Source: Neorhizobium populisoli
Lineage (GTDB): Bacteria; Pseudomonadota; Alphaproteobacteria; Rhizobiales; Rhizobiaceae
Direction: 5' to 3'
DNA length: 64,000 nt
NCBI RefSeq assembly: GCF_019430945.1
Contig: NZ_JAHYCB010000015.1
Coordinates: 1 to 64,000, forward strand
This document shows positions 24,451 to 34,015 of the stretch, piece after piece. Position numbers and translations under genes: made by a program. Every line of letters starts with the position of its first letter. Position 1 is the stretch's first letter. The notes beneath the pieces are model-generated. The model saw only the letters and a list, made by a program, of their open reading frames with translations. It was not told where the DNA came from and did not search any database.

Positions 24451-25736
24451 CAGCGCTCCTCCAGTATCGCCAGGGCCACCAGATGAAGAACGAGAATGGG
24501 CCCGATCTTCAGGAGCGGCCCAAGGGGCTCATTCCAAAGCGCAGGGACGAGGATTGTGCCGGCGATGGCATAGAAGATCGATACGAGGACTGCAGCCCAT
24601 AGACCAACGCGGCTCGTTCGCCGGAACGCGATCATTGCGCCTATGACAATGTCTGCCAGAGCTCCTGCGATGACCGAAGGCGCCGATAGCTGGCCTGCGG
24701 CTGCCCGGTCCATCAGCGTCATTCCTTCGTCGAAGCCGGCCGTAAGGGAAATGATGCCGGTCGAGATCCAGAACAGCGGCAGGACTATGAACATCAACGG
24801 CTTGAGGAAGAAGAGATTGGCAAACCACCGCTCCTGCACGGTCGCCGGGGTTGAACTCAGTACTTCGGGTAGGGAGCGAGGATAGATGCCGACTACCACA
24901 GCCCACGGCTGCGGGTCGCCTGTCGCTCCGCGGACGATTTCCTTTTTCGCCGTCGTTCGCAGCGCTGGCCTCCAGCCGAGCAAGCTTGCGAGGTCGCCGA
25001 GGGTGTAAAGCAGAGAGGCGATGACCGTCGGCAGGCGGATCTGAGTGGCCGGACCTCTGCCAAGCCAGCGGCGATAGAACGCGACCACGTCTTCAAATCG
25101 AAGCCGCTGCGGGCCCACCAGCTCCAGGACCACGCGGCTCCTGGCGTTCGGCTCGATCAACCGCACCACTGTTTCAACAACGTCCTCCAGTTGTACGACC
25201 TGAAGTTCAGCGGCGGCAGGCATGATCGGTAGTACGGGGAGAGCGGCCAAACCACGGATGAGAGCACTTGCGCCAAACGCCGAACGTCCAAGCACGACGG
25301 AAGGTCGCAAGATGACCCAGTCGAGGTCACGCGCCATCAGGACATCGTCACCACGCAGTTTGGTATCGGAAAATGCGCTTGGTTGTTGTCGATCGACGCC
25401 GATCGCGGAAAAATGCACGACTCGTCTGACACCAAGCTGCTCGCAGGCCTGAAAAAGGGCCGCTGGGCCTGCGACATGCGCCCCTGCTAGATCCTCTCTT
25501 GCGCTCTGCTGCAACACACCCACGCAGTTCACCACCGCATCGACATCCTCCAGAACCGGAAGCCATCCATCGATTGCGGTTGCGGTCGCGACGTCGAGAT
25601 AGATGGTATTGGCGACACCATAAGGTCGACGGCTGCCTGGCCTCACGACCCCAACGACCTGGTGGCCCTCCCGAATAAGCCGCCCGCATATCGCCGAGCC
25701 TATGAGCCCGTTCGCGCCCGTCACAAGAATGTTCAT
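24450..25736 (-). CDS. SDR-type NAD(P)-binding protein fused to a DoxX-like membrane domain
   Basis: 428 residues. The N-terminal half (1-about 290) is an atypical extended SDR with TGANGLIGSAICGRL, FSAIGV and LRPSVVLGR. The C-terminal part (about 300-428) has four hydrophobic helices of the DoxX-like type (FWISTGIISLTAG, ALADIVIGAMIAF). Similar fusions are annotated as NAD(P)H-binding or complex I NDUFA9-like proteins. It opens an operon with DUF2269 (overlapping) and the thioredoxin-reductase-like gene, behind an EcfG-type promoter. Confidence 0.87.
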   Translation of the reverse strand: MNILVTGANGLIGSAICGRLIREGHQVVGVVRPGSRRPYGVANTIYLDVATATAIDGWLPVLEDVDAVVNCVGVLQQSAREDLAGAHVAGPAALFQACEQLGVRRVVHFSAIGVDRQQPSAFSDTKLRGDDVLMARDLDWVILRPSVVLGRSAFGASALIRGLAALPVLPIMPAAAELQVVQLEDVVETVVRLIEPNARSRVVLELVGPQRLRFEDVVAFYRRWLGRGPATQIRLPTVIASLLYTLGDLASLLGWRPALRTTAKKEIVRGATGDPQPWAVVVGIYPRSLPEVLSSTPATVQERWFANLFFLKPLMFIVLPLFWISTGIISLTAGFDEGMTLMDRAAAGQLSAPSVIAGALADIVIGAMIAFRRTSRVGLWAAVLVSIFYAIAGTILVPALWNEPLGPLLKIGPILVLHLVALAILEER

Positions 25737-25795
25737 CGTTTCCCAAGAGTTTTAAGCAATCAGATTTTCTCCGCGCATGTGCGCGCGCCAAAGCA

Positions 25796-25820
25796 AACTT
25801 CACGAACGTGCCGAAGTTCC
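25796..25820 (-). promoter_or_regulatory. EcfG-type promoter of the SDR-DUF2269 operon
   Basis: Minus strand GGAAC (25820-25816), 16 bp, AGTT (25799-25796), 60 bp before the start at 25736. Confidence 0.72.
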
Positions 25821-26273
25821 CTAGAGGTGGACCGGCTAGGCGGAGGCTTCCAAATTGTTTGTCCGGCCGGCATTCAAACTGAGTTCACGGTTGTTGCAGT
25901 ACACGTCACGGCTATGGAGATGCCGAAAAAGGACCAACGGCTCTGGGGCCTGCTGTCTGCGCTACCGACGGATATGGCGAAGGCCGCCTAAGGGCACCGG
26001 GCTCAAGACGTCAATACGGTGCTGGAGTTTGGCTTGATGTTGGCGCGGGGCGACTTGAAGCAGAGACGTTATCGCTTGACGGCGGTGGGGGCACAGTTGA
26101 CGAAGCGGCATGTCGATCAACACGAAATGGGTAAATAAGGCTGCGAACACATGCTGCGCCTGCTTTGGCCCGTGGCCGGCTGCGGCGTCTCTTTTACCGC
26201 CACATCCGGTTTGGCTGGGCCACGCTCCGCATCAACAGCTGCAGTCACCCGTAACTCCGAGTAAGCCAAAGTC
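25821..26273 (+). other. Intergenic stretch between two divergent stress promoters
   Basis: About 450 bp flanked by the promoter at 25796-25820 and the one at 26274-26298. Short open frames are present on the plus strand but none resembles a known protein. Possibly decayed coding sequence; nothing further can be supported. Confidence 0.35.
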
Positions 26274-26298
26274 GGAACAAATGTGGCGGAAAGGTGTT
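26274..26298 (+). promoter_or_regulatory. EcfG-type promoter of the DUF892 gene
   Basis: GGAAC (26274-26278), 16 bp, TGTT (26295-26298), 69 bp before the start at 26368. Confidence 0.75.
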
Positions 26299-26367
26299 TA
26301 CCGGCCATGTTGGCCTCCGCCGACATGTCTGCCGATCCGGCACCATTTCCTTTTACGGAGTACATTC

Positions 26368-26868
26368 ATGGCGACCAAGACCCTGGAAGACCTCTTCATC
26401 GACGGCGTGAAGGACATCTATTATGCCGAGCGAAAGATCGTAGCAGCGCTGAAAAAGATGATCCGTGGCGCGCAGTCGCAGGACCTGAAGACAGCATTCG
26501 AAACCCACCTGCAGGAGACCGAAGGTCAGATTGAACGCCTTGTTCAGGTGTTCGAAATTCTCGGCAAGCCGGCCCGTGGCAAGACCTGCCCGGCGATCGA
26601 TGGCATCGTTGAGGAAGGACAGGAGATCCTGGAGGAATTCAAGGACTCGCCGGCGCTCGACGCAGGTTTGCTGGCTGCTGCCCAGGCCGTTGAGCATTAT
26701 GAGATCGCCCGCTACGGCACTCTTCGCAATTGGGCTCGCGAACTTGGCAAGGATGACGTCGCCCAGCTTCTCGAAGAGACCCTGGCTGAAGAAGAAAAGA
26801 CCGACGAACTGCTGACGCAACTTGCGGATGCCAAGGTCAATCGCAAGGGCAAGACAAAAGCTGCATGA
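26368..26868 (+). CDS. DUF892 (YciE/YciF-like) ferritin-like protein
   Basis: 166 residues. Starts MATKTLEDLFIDGVKDIYYAE and carries the four-helix pattern with Glu/His metal ligands: YYAERKI, HLQETEGQIERL, AAQAVEHYEIARYG and LLEETLAEEEKTDE. YciE/YciF proteins are stress-induced di-iron carboxylate proteins of uncertain role, probably in oxidative stress. The ATG follows ACGGAG. A 12-bp perfect hairpin follows the stop. A decayed relative lies at 58500-58915. Confidence 0.93.
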   Translation: MATKTLEDLFIDGVKDIYYAERKIVAALKKMIRGAQSQDLKTAFETHLQETEGQIERLVQVFEILGKPARGKTCPAIDGIVEEGQEILEEFKDSPALDAGLLAAAQAVEHYEIARYGTLRNWARELGKDDVAQLLEETLAEEEKTDELLTQLADAKVNRKGKTKAA

Positions 26869-26872
26869 TATC

Positions 26873-26902
26873 AACGGGAGCGGCATCGTAGCCGCTCCCG
26901 TT
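26873..26902 (+). terminator. Strong hairpin after the DUF892 gene
   Basis: A perfect 12-bp stem (arms 26873-26884 and 26891-26902) around a 6-nt loop, 5 bp past the stop. Only a short T stretch follows. Confidence 0.7.
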
Positions 26903-26988
26903 CCGCCGGCAAACCAACTGGTATCCCGGGTTAACCGGCGACAGAGTTGCGTCCGGCCCGACTGTCGAAGCTCTTGCAGGATAATCTC

Positions 26989-27642
26989 TTGCGTTTTCTA
27001 CGTGACAGTGGCCTCACCATTGCCCCTTTTCGGTATTGACAGTAGGCGGAATGCTTTTGACCGGCTGGGGGGTCCACAATGAGGAGCTGACCCAGCATGG
27101 GGCGCAGCAGCTTGACTTGTGGAGCGATGCGCTCTCAGGGCACTTCTTGTCGGCTCTGTTCGAGAAATGGGAGAGTGAGTTCCTGCAGATGTCGGCCTAT
27201 GTGATGCTGACGGCCATCTTCTTCCAACGCGGCTCGGCAGAATCGAAGGATCCCGACGAGCCTGCCTCACAGGATCAGGACCCGAGAGAGAAACAGCACG
27301 ATGCTCGAAGCGCCTTGGCCTGTTCGAGTCGGTCGGGTAGCGCGCTCCCTCTATTCCTATTCCCTCGCGACAGCACTGGCGATCCTCTTCATCCTGAGCT
27401 TTCTGCTCCATCTGCGTTACAGCGCTGAAGACGCGAATGCCGGAGGGCTCATCCATTGCCAGCCCGCAGTACCCCTCATTGAGCATCTAGCCAGTACCCA
27501 GTTCTGGTTTGAATCCTTTCCAGAACTGGCAGTCGGAATTTCTGTCGACTGCCGTGCTTGTGGTCCTGTCAATCTTCCTACGCTTCAAGGGGCGCCGGAA
27601 TCAAAATCCGTGGCAGCACCTCACTCTGAAACGGGCAGCTGA
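26989..27642 (+). pseudogene. DUF6766 membrane protein pseudogene
   Basis: Family pieces appear in order in different frames: LRFLRDSGLTIA (starting from TTG at 26989), LLTGWGVHNEE, GHFLSALFEKWESEFLQM, QRGSAESKDPDEP, then APWPVRVGRVARSLYSYSL and STQFWFESF in another frame, ending PHSETGS. At least three frameshifts (near 27030, 27300 and 27520) break it. The repeated GHFL-W-ESEFLQM / FWFESF layout is typical of the family. Confidence 0.8.
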
Positions 27643-27855
27643 TGGCCGGTCCCAATATTCGCACGACTGACGGTGACGAAGACGTCATCAGGGAGCCCCG
27701 GGAGCCACAACGGTGGCCGCATCTAACGGCCGGCGAAGCAGTTCGGGTGCGGCCCGTTTTAAAGGTATCGCCTGCATGATTTCTGGTTGCCCCTCTGAAA
27801 TGACCGGGCGGCACATCAGCGACAGACCCGCCGGCAGCTATTGCGCCAGGCGGTT

Positions 27856-30165
27856 CTAGACCGATCGCCAGGTCAACTCTGCATCCTCCGACGCGGCCTG
27901 ACCCACGCAGGCCTCGGGGCTGCCAAAGAGGAATCCCTGCATGAGATGAGGGCCCTTCGATGATATCACCGCTCGTTGTTCTTCTGTCTCCACGCCTTCC
28001 ACGACCACCCTCAACCTAAGGCTTCGACCAAGTGCAAGGGCACAGTCGATGATCACCCCAGCCACAGGGTCTTTATCAAGGGCAGCAACGTAGCTGCGAT
28101 CGATCTTGAGTGTGTCGAAGGGGTATCGCCTAAGGTTCGTCATTGACGAATAACCGCTGCCGTAGTCGTCCATTGCAAGCCTTACCTCGAGCGCCCTGAG
28201 CCTAAGAAGGGACTGCGCTACCTCGACACGATCTTCAAGGAGCGACGTCTCGGTCACCTCCAGTTCGAGCCTCGCAGCGGAGAGACCGCTTGCGGTGAGG
28301 GCGCCACTCACCTGATCAAGCAAATCAACGGAGAGAAGTTGCCGCGGCGAAACGTTCACGGCCAGGAACAGGTTTTCGTCCCAGCTTGCCGCCTGCCGGC
28401 ACGCTTCCTGGAGAACCCATGCGCCGATCTCGACAATGGCGCCGCTTTCTTCCGCAGCCTCAAGGAAAACGGCGGGCGATAGAACGCCATAAGTGGGATG
28501 GCGCCAACGCAATAGTGCCTCGTAGCCTGCCGGCTGCCCTGACAGGGTATCGACGATGGGCTGGTACAGTAGAAAGAATTCGTTTTCTCTCACTGCCCGT
28601 CTAAGCTCGTCCTCAAGCCGCCGGCGCTCCCGCATTTGTTGATCGAGGAAACGGTCAAAAGCGCATACCCGCCCACGCCCTCGCGATTTCGCGCGATACA
28701 GAGCCGCGTCCGCGTTGTGCTGCAGCTGACTAAGGGTGCCACCATGGGCAGGAAAGGCCGCGATCCCCACGCTCACCCCCAGCGCAGCTGCCTTTGGATA
28801 GGGGGCGAAGACCGCTTTAAAGCGCGACATGAAGGCCGACGCTACTTGTTGCCCCTCGAAATCAGAACTCGCAGGGAGAAGCACGGAAAACTCGTCCCCC
28901 CTATTCTTCCGATGAGCGCTGTGCTGCCGAAGGACGATCTCAGCACTTGGGCGACTTGCTGCAGCACCAGATCTCCTTCGCCATGGCCATGAATGTCGTT
29001 GATCGCTTTGAAGCGGTCGAGATCGAGGATCAGCAGAGCCGCAGCTGATCCTTCAGCCTCAGCCAGGCGGATAGTGTTCTCGGACTGAGCGTTGAATGCC
29101 CGCCTGTTCAAAAGACCTGTCAGCGGATCGTGTGAGGCGAGGTGATCGAGACGCTCGTGCGCTTCAAGGCGTTCGCGAACGTCGCGTAGTCCAAAGACCA
29201 ATGTCTCGCGCCCGCGGTACTCGATGACTCCGTCGACGATATCGACCGGCACCCTGCCGTCAAGGGATTTGACAAGTCCATGTTTTCCTTCCTTCTGCTC
29301 AAGGAAATTTTCGAGAGGAAGTGCCTTGAGCTCGGCGAGCGGCTTGCCGACCATCGATACGAACTGCTCGTTAGCATGAATTATCATACCCCCTCGCGTC
29401 AGGACAACAGCCTCAGACGTGGCGTTCGCAAGACCTTTCACATCCGTCAGGTGTCGATCGAAGAAGAGCGCCGCGACGCCTGCCGCGATCAGCAAGCTTG
29501 ATACAACGCAGACAGCTGCTGCAATACCGATACGATCGATAAACGTCAGGCCATTGTCCGGACCGGGATAAAGCGGCACGACGCGCAGCCCGCTCATCGA
29601 GATCAGGTGGTGGCCGCAGACAGCCGATACCAGTAGCAATGCAGTGATTACCAGTCTCGGTCTGGTAACCTGACCGCAGGCGATCAGCATCGCCGAGACC
29701 GTAAAGACGCCACCGACCGCCCACGCCGCAATCAAGGTGTCCGTGCGGCTTTCAACAACCGCAGAGTCGCTGATAGCGCTGAGCCCGACTGTATGCATCC
29801 CAGCGATTGCAAGTCCGAGGAGGCACCCACTCGCTACGGCGCCCCCACAGCCCGAGATCCCGACCAGGGTATAGGTCGCGAGGCACTAGATCGCGATCGC
29901 GACCAGAATGGACGCGCCGGTTTCAAATATCTGATAGGAGACGGGAATGCTGTAAGCCAGCATCGCGAGGAAATGCGTCGCCCAGATCGTCCCCCCAAGC
30001 ACGATGCCAGCAACGCAAACCCAGAGATTGCGGTGTACTCTTACACACCGTCGCGCGCGAGACAGCATGAACAGCCGCAAGGTTTCCCCCGACGCAAACA
30101 CAGACTGCCACGAGCAGAAGCGGAAAATTATGCTGCTCGGCAATACAGGAAACCAGTGAGATCAT
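27856..30165 (-). pseudogene. MHYT-PAS-GGDEF-EAL cyclic-di-GMP enzyme pseudogene
   Basis: On the minus strand a membrane MHYT-type sensor (GGTIWATHFLAMLAYSIPVSY), a PAS domain (near AVVLTRGGMIIHANEQF), GGDEF (LASHDPLTGLLNRRAF) and EAL (PAGYEALLRWRHP, LAMDDYGSGYSSM) are all recognisable. Breaks: a frame change near 30095, a TAG at 29886-29888, and a one-base loss in a G-run around 28898-28903 that destroys the GGDEF motif itself (reads GRIGGTSF instead of GRIGGDEF). The EAL frame 27856-28884 remains open and retains catalytic residues but lacks its own clear start. Confidence 0.87.
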
Positions 30166-30479
30166 CGCCACCTCCGGTCTCCACACTTTCATGCGCTATA
30201 TAATCTGCCGTTAGGCAGCTTCCTAAAAGTTTAACTTCTGTTTTGATTGTTCTGGGTCATCTGAAGAAGCGTGTCCCTCCCCTCCCCTCCCCTCAAGTCC
30301 GCGTAAATAGGGCGTTTCCTGAGGCGGAGGAACTCCTGCCAAGTCCAGAGGTTCGCTGTCGAAATCTCCCAACGACTGACATCTTGAACCTTCGCACCAT
30401 TCTGTCGGCCGCAATCTTGCTAACCGCGAGCATGAGGACAAGAAACTCGGCTTGATAGAAGCCGTTCCGGCCATCGGGC

Positions 30480-30790
30480 TGGGACGAACCGGGCTCATCC
30501 TGCTATGGCGCGGAAGCCGCACTGACCGTGCTGTCCGCCTGGGTAGCCCGGGTTTTGTGACCTTGCCGCTGACGCTCGGTGGCGTCGTCGAACAGCACCA
30601 GGATATGGTACTGTAATGTCCGGGTGGACAAAGCGCCGGACATCGACAAGGATGGTGCGTTGGCCTATCCACAAAAATCGTGTCACCTAAAAGCCCGTGA
30701 CAGCTGCCGCGCGCGGTATGACGCCGGCGATCAGCTCGCGGAGCTCGGGGATGTCCCGTTGAAACGGTCGCCTCCTCGCGCATGGCCCCC
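30480..30790 (-). pseudogene. Possible PAS/chemotaxis-kinase-like sensor fragment
   Basis: The minus strand reads FQRDIPELRELIAGVIPRAA, then after a stop RTILVDVRRFVH, then in another frame ILVLFDDATERQRQ. This order resembles the PAS part of CheR/PAS-type sensor kinases, where R-x-x-L-x-x-x-R-R precedes ILLAIEDVTERR. Several frame breaks; no kinase domain follows. Tentative. Confidence 0.35.
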
Positions 30791-31033
30791 TCTTCCGCCG
30801 CGTCAGCGACAGGGTAAAATCAGGTCTTCAGGTAACCGAGCGTGCATCCGACCGTTCCGAACGCAAGCGGAGTACAGATGCGAATATGGGTCCAGTCGCC
30901 CCTTGTGGTGCGGCGGCGCAGGTTCTGGATTCATGCACGGCAGCACTTTTCCAACCTGCCTTGACGACCGATATAAGGGTGCTCTGACGGATCGAGGTAA
31001 GCGTCGTCTTAAGATCGGGCGAGTTCAACCGTG

Positions 31034-32365
31034 CTATAGCCGGCATCCATCACGAGCGGCGGAGTGACAGCTGGCTTCAGTCTCTTCGGCCGTTTCGTCA
31101 ATGATGCGCGCACCGCGTTGTCGCGTGAGATACCGACCGACCCACTGGATGGCGACAAGAAGGCGCTTCTCGAAATTGATGAGGAGATAGACGTGAACAA
31201 GTGCCCAAAGCAGCCAGGCTGCCCGGCCTTTCATCGTCCACTTTCCGAAGTCGAAAACAGCGGCGTTCCGGCCAATCACCGCCGTATTGCCGCGATTTTT
31301 GAACGTGAAGCCTGGCAGGGCATGGCCACTTCGCAGACTTTTTCCCAGGTATGCGCCTTGCTGCTTGGCGACCTGCGCTAGGCCTGGCAGAAGCTTCCCG
31401 TCCGCCCCATTGAGTGCGGATGTGTCTCCAATGGCGTAGATGTCGTCAAACCCCAGGACACGAAGGTGATCATCAACAGGAATCCGGCCGCCCGCGATCC
31501 CGGGTATCCCGAGCCATGAGTGGGCAGGAGATGCCTTAACGCCAGCGCCCCATATGACCGACCCGGTGGGAACGAATTCGCCCTCGATCTCGGCCCCATC
31601 CTCGCGAATATTCGTTACCCGTCTGCCTGTGCGGACCTCGACCCCCATCTTTTCGAGGTACGACCTCGCGTACGCAGATAGGTGCTCGGGGAACGCGGCC
31701 AGTAAGCGTGGTCCCGCCTCAATGAGGATCACTCTCAGATTGTCGGGGTGGAGCTTTCGAAAGTCGCGACTGATCATAAAGCGACCCAATTCTGAGATCG
31801 CACCGGCCATTTCTACGCCCGTCGGTCCCCCGCCGATGACAATGCTGGTGAGCAACGCCTGCTTCTCCAGCTCGCTCTTCGCCCGCTCAGCTTTTTCAAA
31901 GGCCAGAAGCAGCCGATGACGGATCTGCCGCGCCTCGTGAATGCTTTTCAGGCCGGGCGCAAACTGTCGCCAGTCGTCGTGTCCGAAGTAGTTATAGTCG
32001 GAGCCGGTGGCGATGACCAGCTGATCGTAAGACAGAAGATCGCCGTCAGACAGTGACACTGTGCACGACGACGGATCTATACCGGCCACCTCCGCCATGA
32101 TCATGTTGATGTTCTTGAACCGGGCAAGCGTTTTACGGATCGGCTCGGCGATGTCGGCGGGCGACAGAGCGGCTGTTGCAACCTGATAAAGCAGGGGCTG
32201 AAACAGATTGTGGTTGCGACGATCGATGACCGTCACCACAATGTCCGGAGCATTACCGAGTTCGATCGCGCAAGCCAAACCGCCAAAACCGCCGCCCACG
32301 ATGACCACGTGGCGGGAGGCACGGGGTACGGCATTGAGGTCAATTCGGTCGGGATACGCAGTCAT
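31034..32365 (-). CDS. ndh: Type II NADH dehydrogenase (NDH-2)
   Basis: 443 residues. FAD site VVIVGGGFGGLACAIEL, the NDH-2 quinone-site stretch NLFQPLLYQVATAALSP, NADH site IVIGGGPTGVEMAGAISEL, YAIGDTSAL, the AKQQGAYL segment and a C-terminal amphipathic region (AAWLLWALVHVYLLINF). NDH-2 oxidises NADH and reduces quinone without pumping protons. It lies 50 bp after a small DUF2243-linked gene and may be the last gene of the operon starting at 33309. Confidence 0.92.
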   Translation of the reverse strand: MTAYPDRIDLNAVPRASRHVVIVGGGFGGLACAIELGNAPDIVVTVIDRRNHNLFQPLLYQVATAALSPADIAEPIRKTLARFKNINMIMAEVAGIDPSSCTVSLSDGDLLSYDQLVIATGSDYNYFGHDDWRQFAPGLKSIHEARQIRHRLLLAFEKAERAKSELEKQALLTSIVIGGGPTGVEMAGAISELGRFMISRDFRKLHPDNLRVILIEAGPRLLAAFPEHLSAYARSYLEKMGVEVRTGRRVTNIREDGAEIEGEFVPTGSVIWGAGVKASPAHSWLGIPGIAGGRIPVDDHLRVLGFDDIYAIGDTSALNGADGKLLPGLAQVAKQQGAYLGKSLRSGHALPGFTFKNRGNTAVIGRNAAVFDFGKWTMKGRAAWLLWALVHVYLLINFEKRLLVAIQWVGRYLTRQRGARIIDETAEETEASCHSAARDGCRL

Positions 32366-32415
32366 GGATCAGCTCCGTCGATTGCTTGGGATAGGTCGCG
32401 CGCTCGACCGGCGCT

Positions 32416-32577
32416 TTATGTCGGCAGGCCGAAGCAGCGCAATGAGAGCAGGTCTTCAAGCGTGAAGTTTGGGCCGAAGAGAAGAAACGACCACACCGGT
32501 CGTGTCGCGAGGACGAGACCAAGGCCGAACGCCGCCCAGATCATCGCGGTGCGCAGTTCACGCAGCGTCTCAGCCAT
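32416..32577 (-). CDS. 53-residue membrane protein coupled to DUF2243
   Basis: MAETLRELRTAMIWAAFGLG and onwards: one hydrophobic segment (about 12-35) followed by FGPNFTLEDLLSL. Its ATG overlaps the DUF2243 stop in ATGGCTGA, so translation is probably coupled. No family recognised. The frame sits between the DUF2243 gene and ndh, all in one direction. Confidence 0.65.
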   Translation of the reverse strand: MAETLRELRTAMIWAAFGLGLVLATRPVWSFLLFGPNFTLEDLLSLRCFGLPT

Positions 32578-33052
32578 GACGCCGCCTCAGCATCAGTACG
32601 CCGACGGCTATCATCGCTCCACCCCAGGCAAGGAATACGAGATCCCAGAAGAGCCACTGCCCGCGCGGCACTGTTTCGTTGACGTGGTGCAGGCCGAGAA
32701 CATGATGATCGACAATGCCTTCGACCAGGTTGAATGCTCCGAAGCCAATGAGCATCGTCGCGACGAGGTCGGCTGTCGACCAGAGGAAATGGCTAAGGCG
32801 GCCGGACCGCCACAGGATGAAGAGACCGGCGAGCACGAAGACATAAGTGCCGGAGTGGAAGACGCCGTCCCAGAAGGTGTTAAGTTCGAGGTTCTCGATT
32901 GTGGTGATTGGATACCGCGAGCTTAGCATATGATGCCACTGCAGAAGCTGGTGGAGAACGATGCCGTCGAAGAAACCGCCAAGCCCCAAGCCCAGCAGCA
33001 GGCCGGCGGATAATGGGAAGCTTCGTGAGGCGCGGCGCTCCAGGCCTGTCAT
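32570..33052 (-). CDS. DUF2243 membrane protein
   Basis: 160 residues with four membrane helices. The family motif GGFFDGIVLHQLLQWHHMLS follows the first helix and a second histidine motif (LVEGIVDHHVLGLHHV) is in the third. DUF2243 proteins are predicted membrane proteins that may bind metal or haem through these histidines, but the function is unknown. The start overlaps the DUF982 stop by 4 bp. Confidence 0.9.
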   Translation of the reverse strand: MTGLERRASRSFPLSAGLLLGLGLGGFFDGIVLHQLLQWHHMLSSRYPITTIENLELNTFWDGVFHSGTYVFVLAGLFILWRSGRLSHFLWSTADLVATMLIGFGAFNLVEGIVDHHVLGLHHVNETVPRGQWLFWDLVFLAWGGAMIAVGVLMLRRRHG

Positions 33053-33309
33053 GCAAGCACCTTCGCCGCGACCGCTGCTTCCACAAACGCCTCGCGGGCG
33101 AGCTTAGGGCTGCCGTGGTTTGCAACGGCGTCGACGCAGCGGCGTTTGGCGACAGCCTGTTCCGATTGATGGCTTGACGGCCAGCGGTGGAGAAGCGCCG
33201 CCACTGCCGCGTCAGGCCCGTCGATGCGTTCCCGCATGCCATTCCCGATCCGTATGAAGACGGGCGATTGCCACGTTACATGGAAATCGACGTCGATGAC
33301 CTTGTCCAT
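33049..33309 (-). CDS. DUF982 family protein
   Basis: 86 residues: VTWQSPVFIRIGNG, RIDGPDAAVAALLHRWP, a cysteine in AKRRCVDAV and a final AREAFVEAAVAA helix, as in DUF982. GGAGG precedes the ATG. First gene of the DUF982-DUF2243-small membrane protein(-ndh) operon behind an EcfG-type promoter. Function unknown. Confidence 0.87.
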   Translation of the reverse strand: MDKVIDVDFHVTWQSPVFIRIGNGMRERIDGPDAAVAALLHRWPSSHQSEQAVAKRRCVDAVANHGSPKLAREAFVEAAVAAKVLA

Positions 33310-33337
33310 AGAAGACCTCCATCAGTAGTTTCCGACG

Positions 33338-33362
33338 AACATTCGTACGGCATCCAAGTTCC
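33338..33362 (-). promoter_or_regulatory. EcfG-type promoter of the DUF982-DUF2243 operon
   Basis: Minus strand GGAAC (33362-33358), 16 bp, TGTT (33341-33338), 29 bp before the start at 33309. Confidence 0.8.
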
Positions 33363-33587
33363 CTTGCTTCCGACTTGATATGAAACCAACGAGCCGCAAC
33401 AGCTCGAACAAGGTCCTCGGCCTCCGGAAGCACGCGATGCTCGCTGTGGCAGCATCAGGGGCCTCGCCATGGCAGGCCTTCACGAGGGACCGGAGAAGCC
33501 GGTGGAAATGTGGGAGTTTCCGCGACATCTAAGAAAGCCGGAGACATGCCGGGGGACGTCGAAGCGGCGGCCGCCAAGTGAGACGAG

Positions 33588-33612
33588 GGAACTCTCCGCA
33601 TGTTTTAAGGTT
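33588..33612 (+). promoter_or_regulatory. EcfG-type promoter of the SPW-alcohol dehydrogenase operon
   Basis: GGAAC (33588-33592), 16 bp, GGTT (33609-33612), 27 bp before the TTG start at 33640. Confidence 0.78.
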
Positions 33613-33639
33613 AGGCAACACTCGTGATGGAGCTCGACC

Positions 33640-34011
33640 TTGCGCATTATCCCTACGTCACTGCATGGAATAGCCGACTACGTTGTCGGTCTCTTTGTCA
33701 TCGCCCTGCCCTTCATCTTGAACCTAGAGGTTTCCGCCAGTTGGTTCTTTGTGGTGATAGGTGTCGTGGCGATCTCCTATAGCCTTCTCACCGACTACGA
33801 GTTCGGTGTCGTGCGCGTCCTGCCCATCCTTTTCCATCTCTTCCTCGATGCCGTTTTTGGGCTGCTGCTACTTCTGGGACCTTGGCTCCTTGATCTTCCG
33901 CAGAATGCCCGCTGGTCGAGCAATGTGATAGGCGCCCTTGCTCTGGCGCTGGTCGCAACTACTAAAATTCGAGCCAAAGGAACGGCGGCAACGCATCTGA
34001 AGGAGAAATAA
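33640..34011 (+). CDS. SPW-repeat-like four-helix membrane protein
   Basis: 123 residues, TTG start behind GGAG. It opens [20 protein letters not shown] and has four hydrophobic helices; the paired layout (HGIADYVVG ... [19 protein letters not shown]) resembles SPW-repeat membrane proteins. Function unknown. The alcohol dehydrogenase gene starts 4 bp after its stop, so they form an operon. Confidence 0.78.
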   Translation: MRIIPTSLHGIADYVVGLFVIALPFILNLEVSASWFFVVIGVVAISYSLLTDYEFGVVRVLPILFHLFLDAVFGLLLLLGPWLLDLPQNARWSSNVIGALALALVATTKIRAKGTAATHLKEK

Positions 34012-34015
34012 TATC

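Noticed and set aside
30276-30294. Short tandem repeat of CCTCC units
   Set aside because: Fewer than four units in a decayed region; nothing indicates a function.
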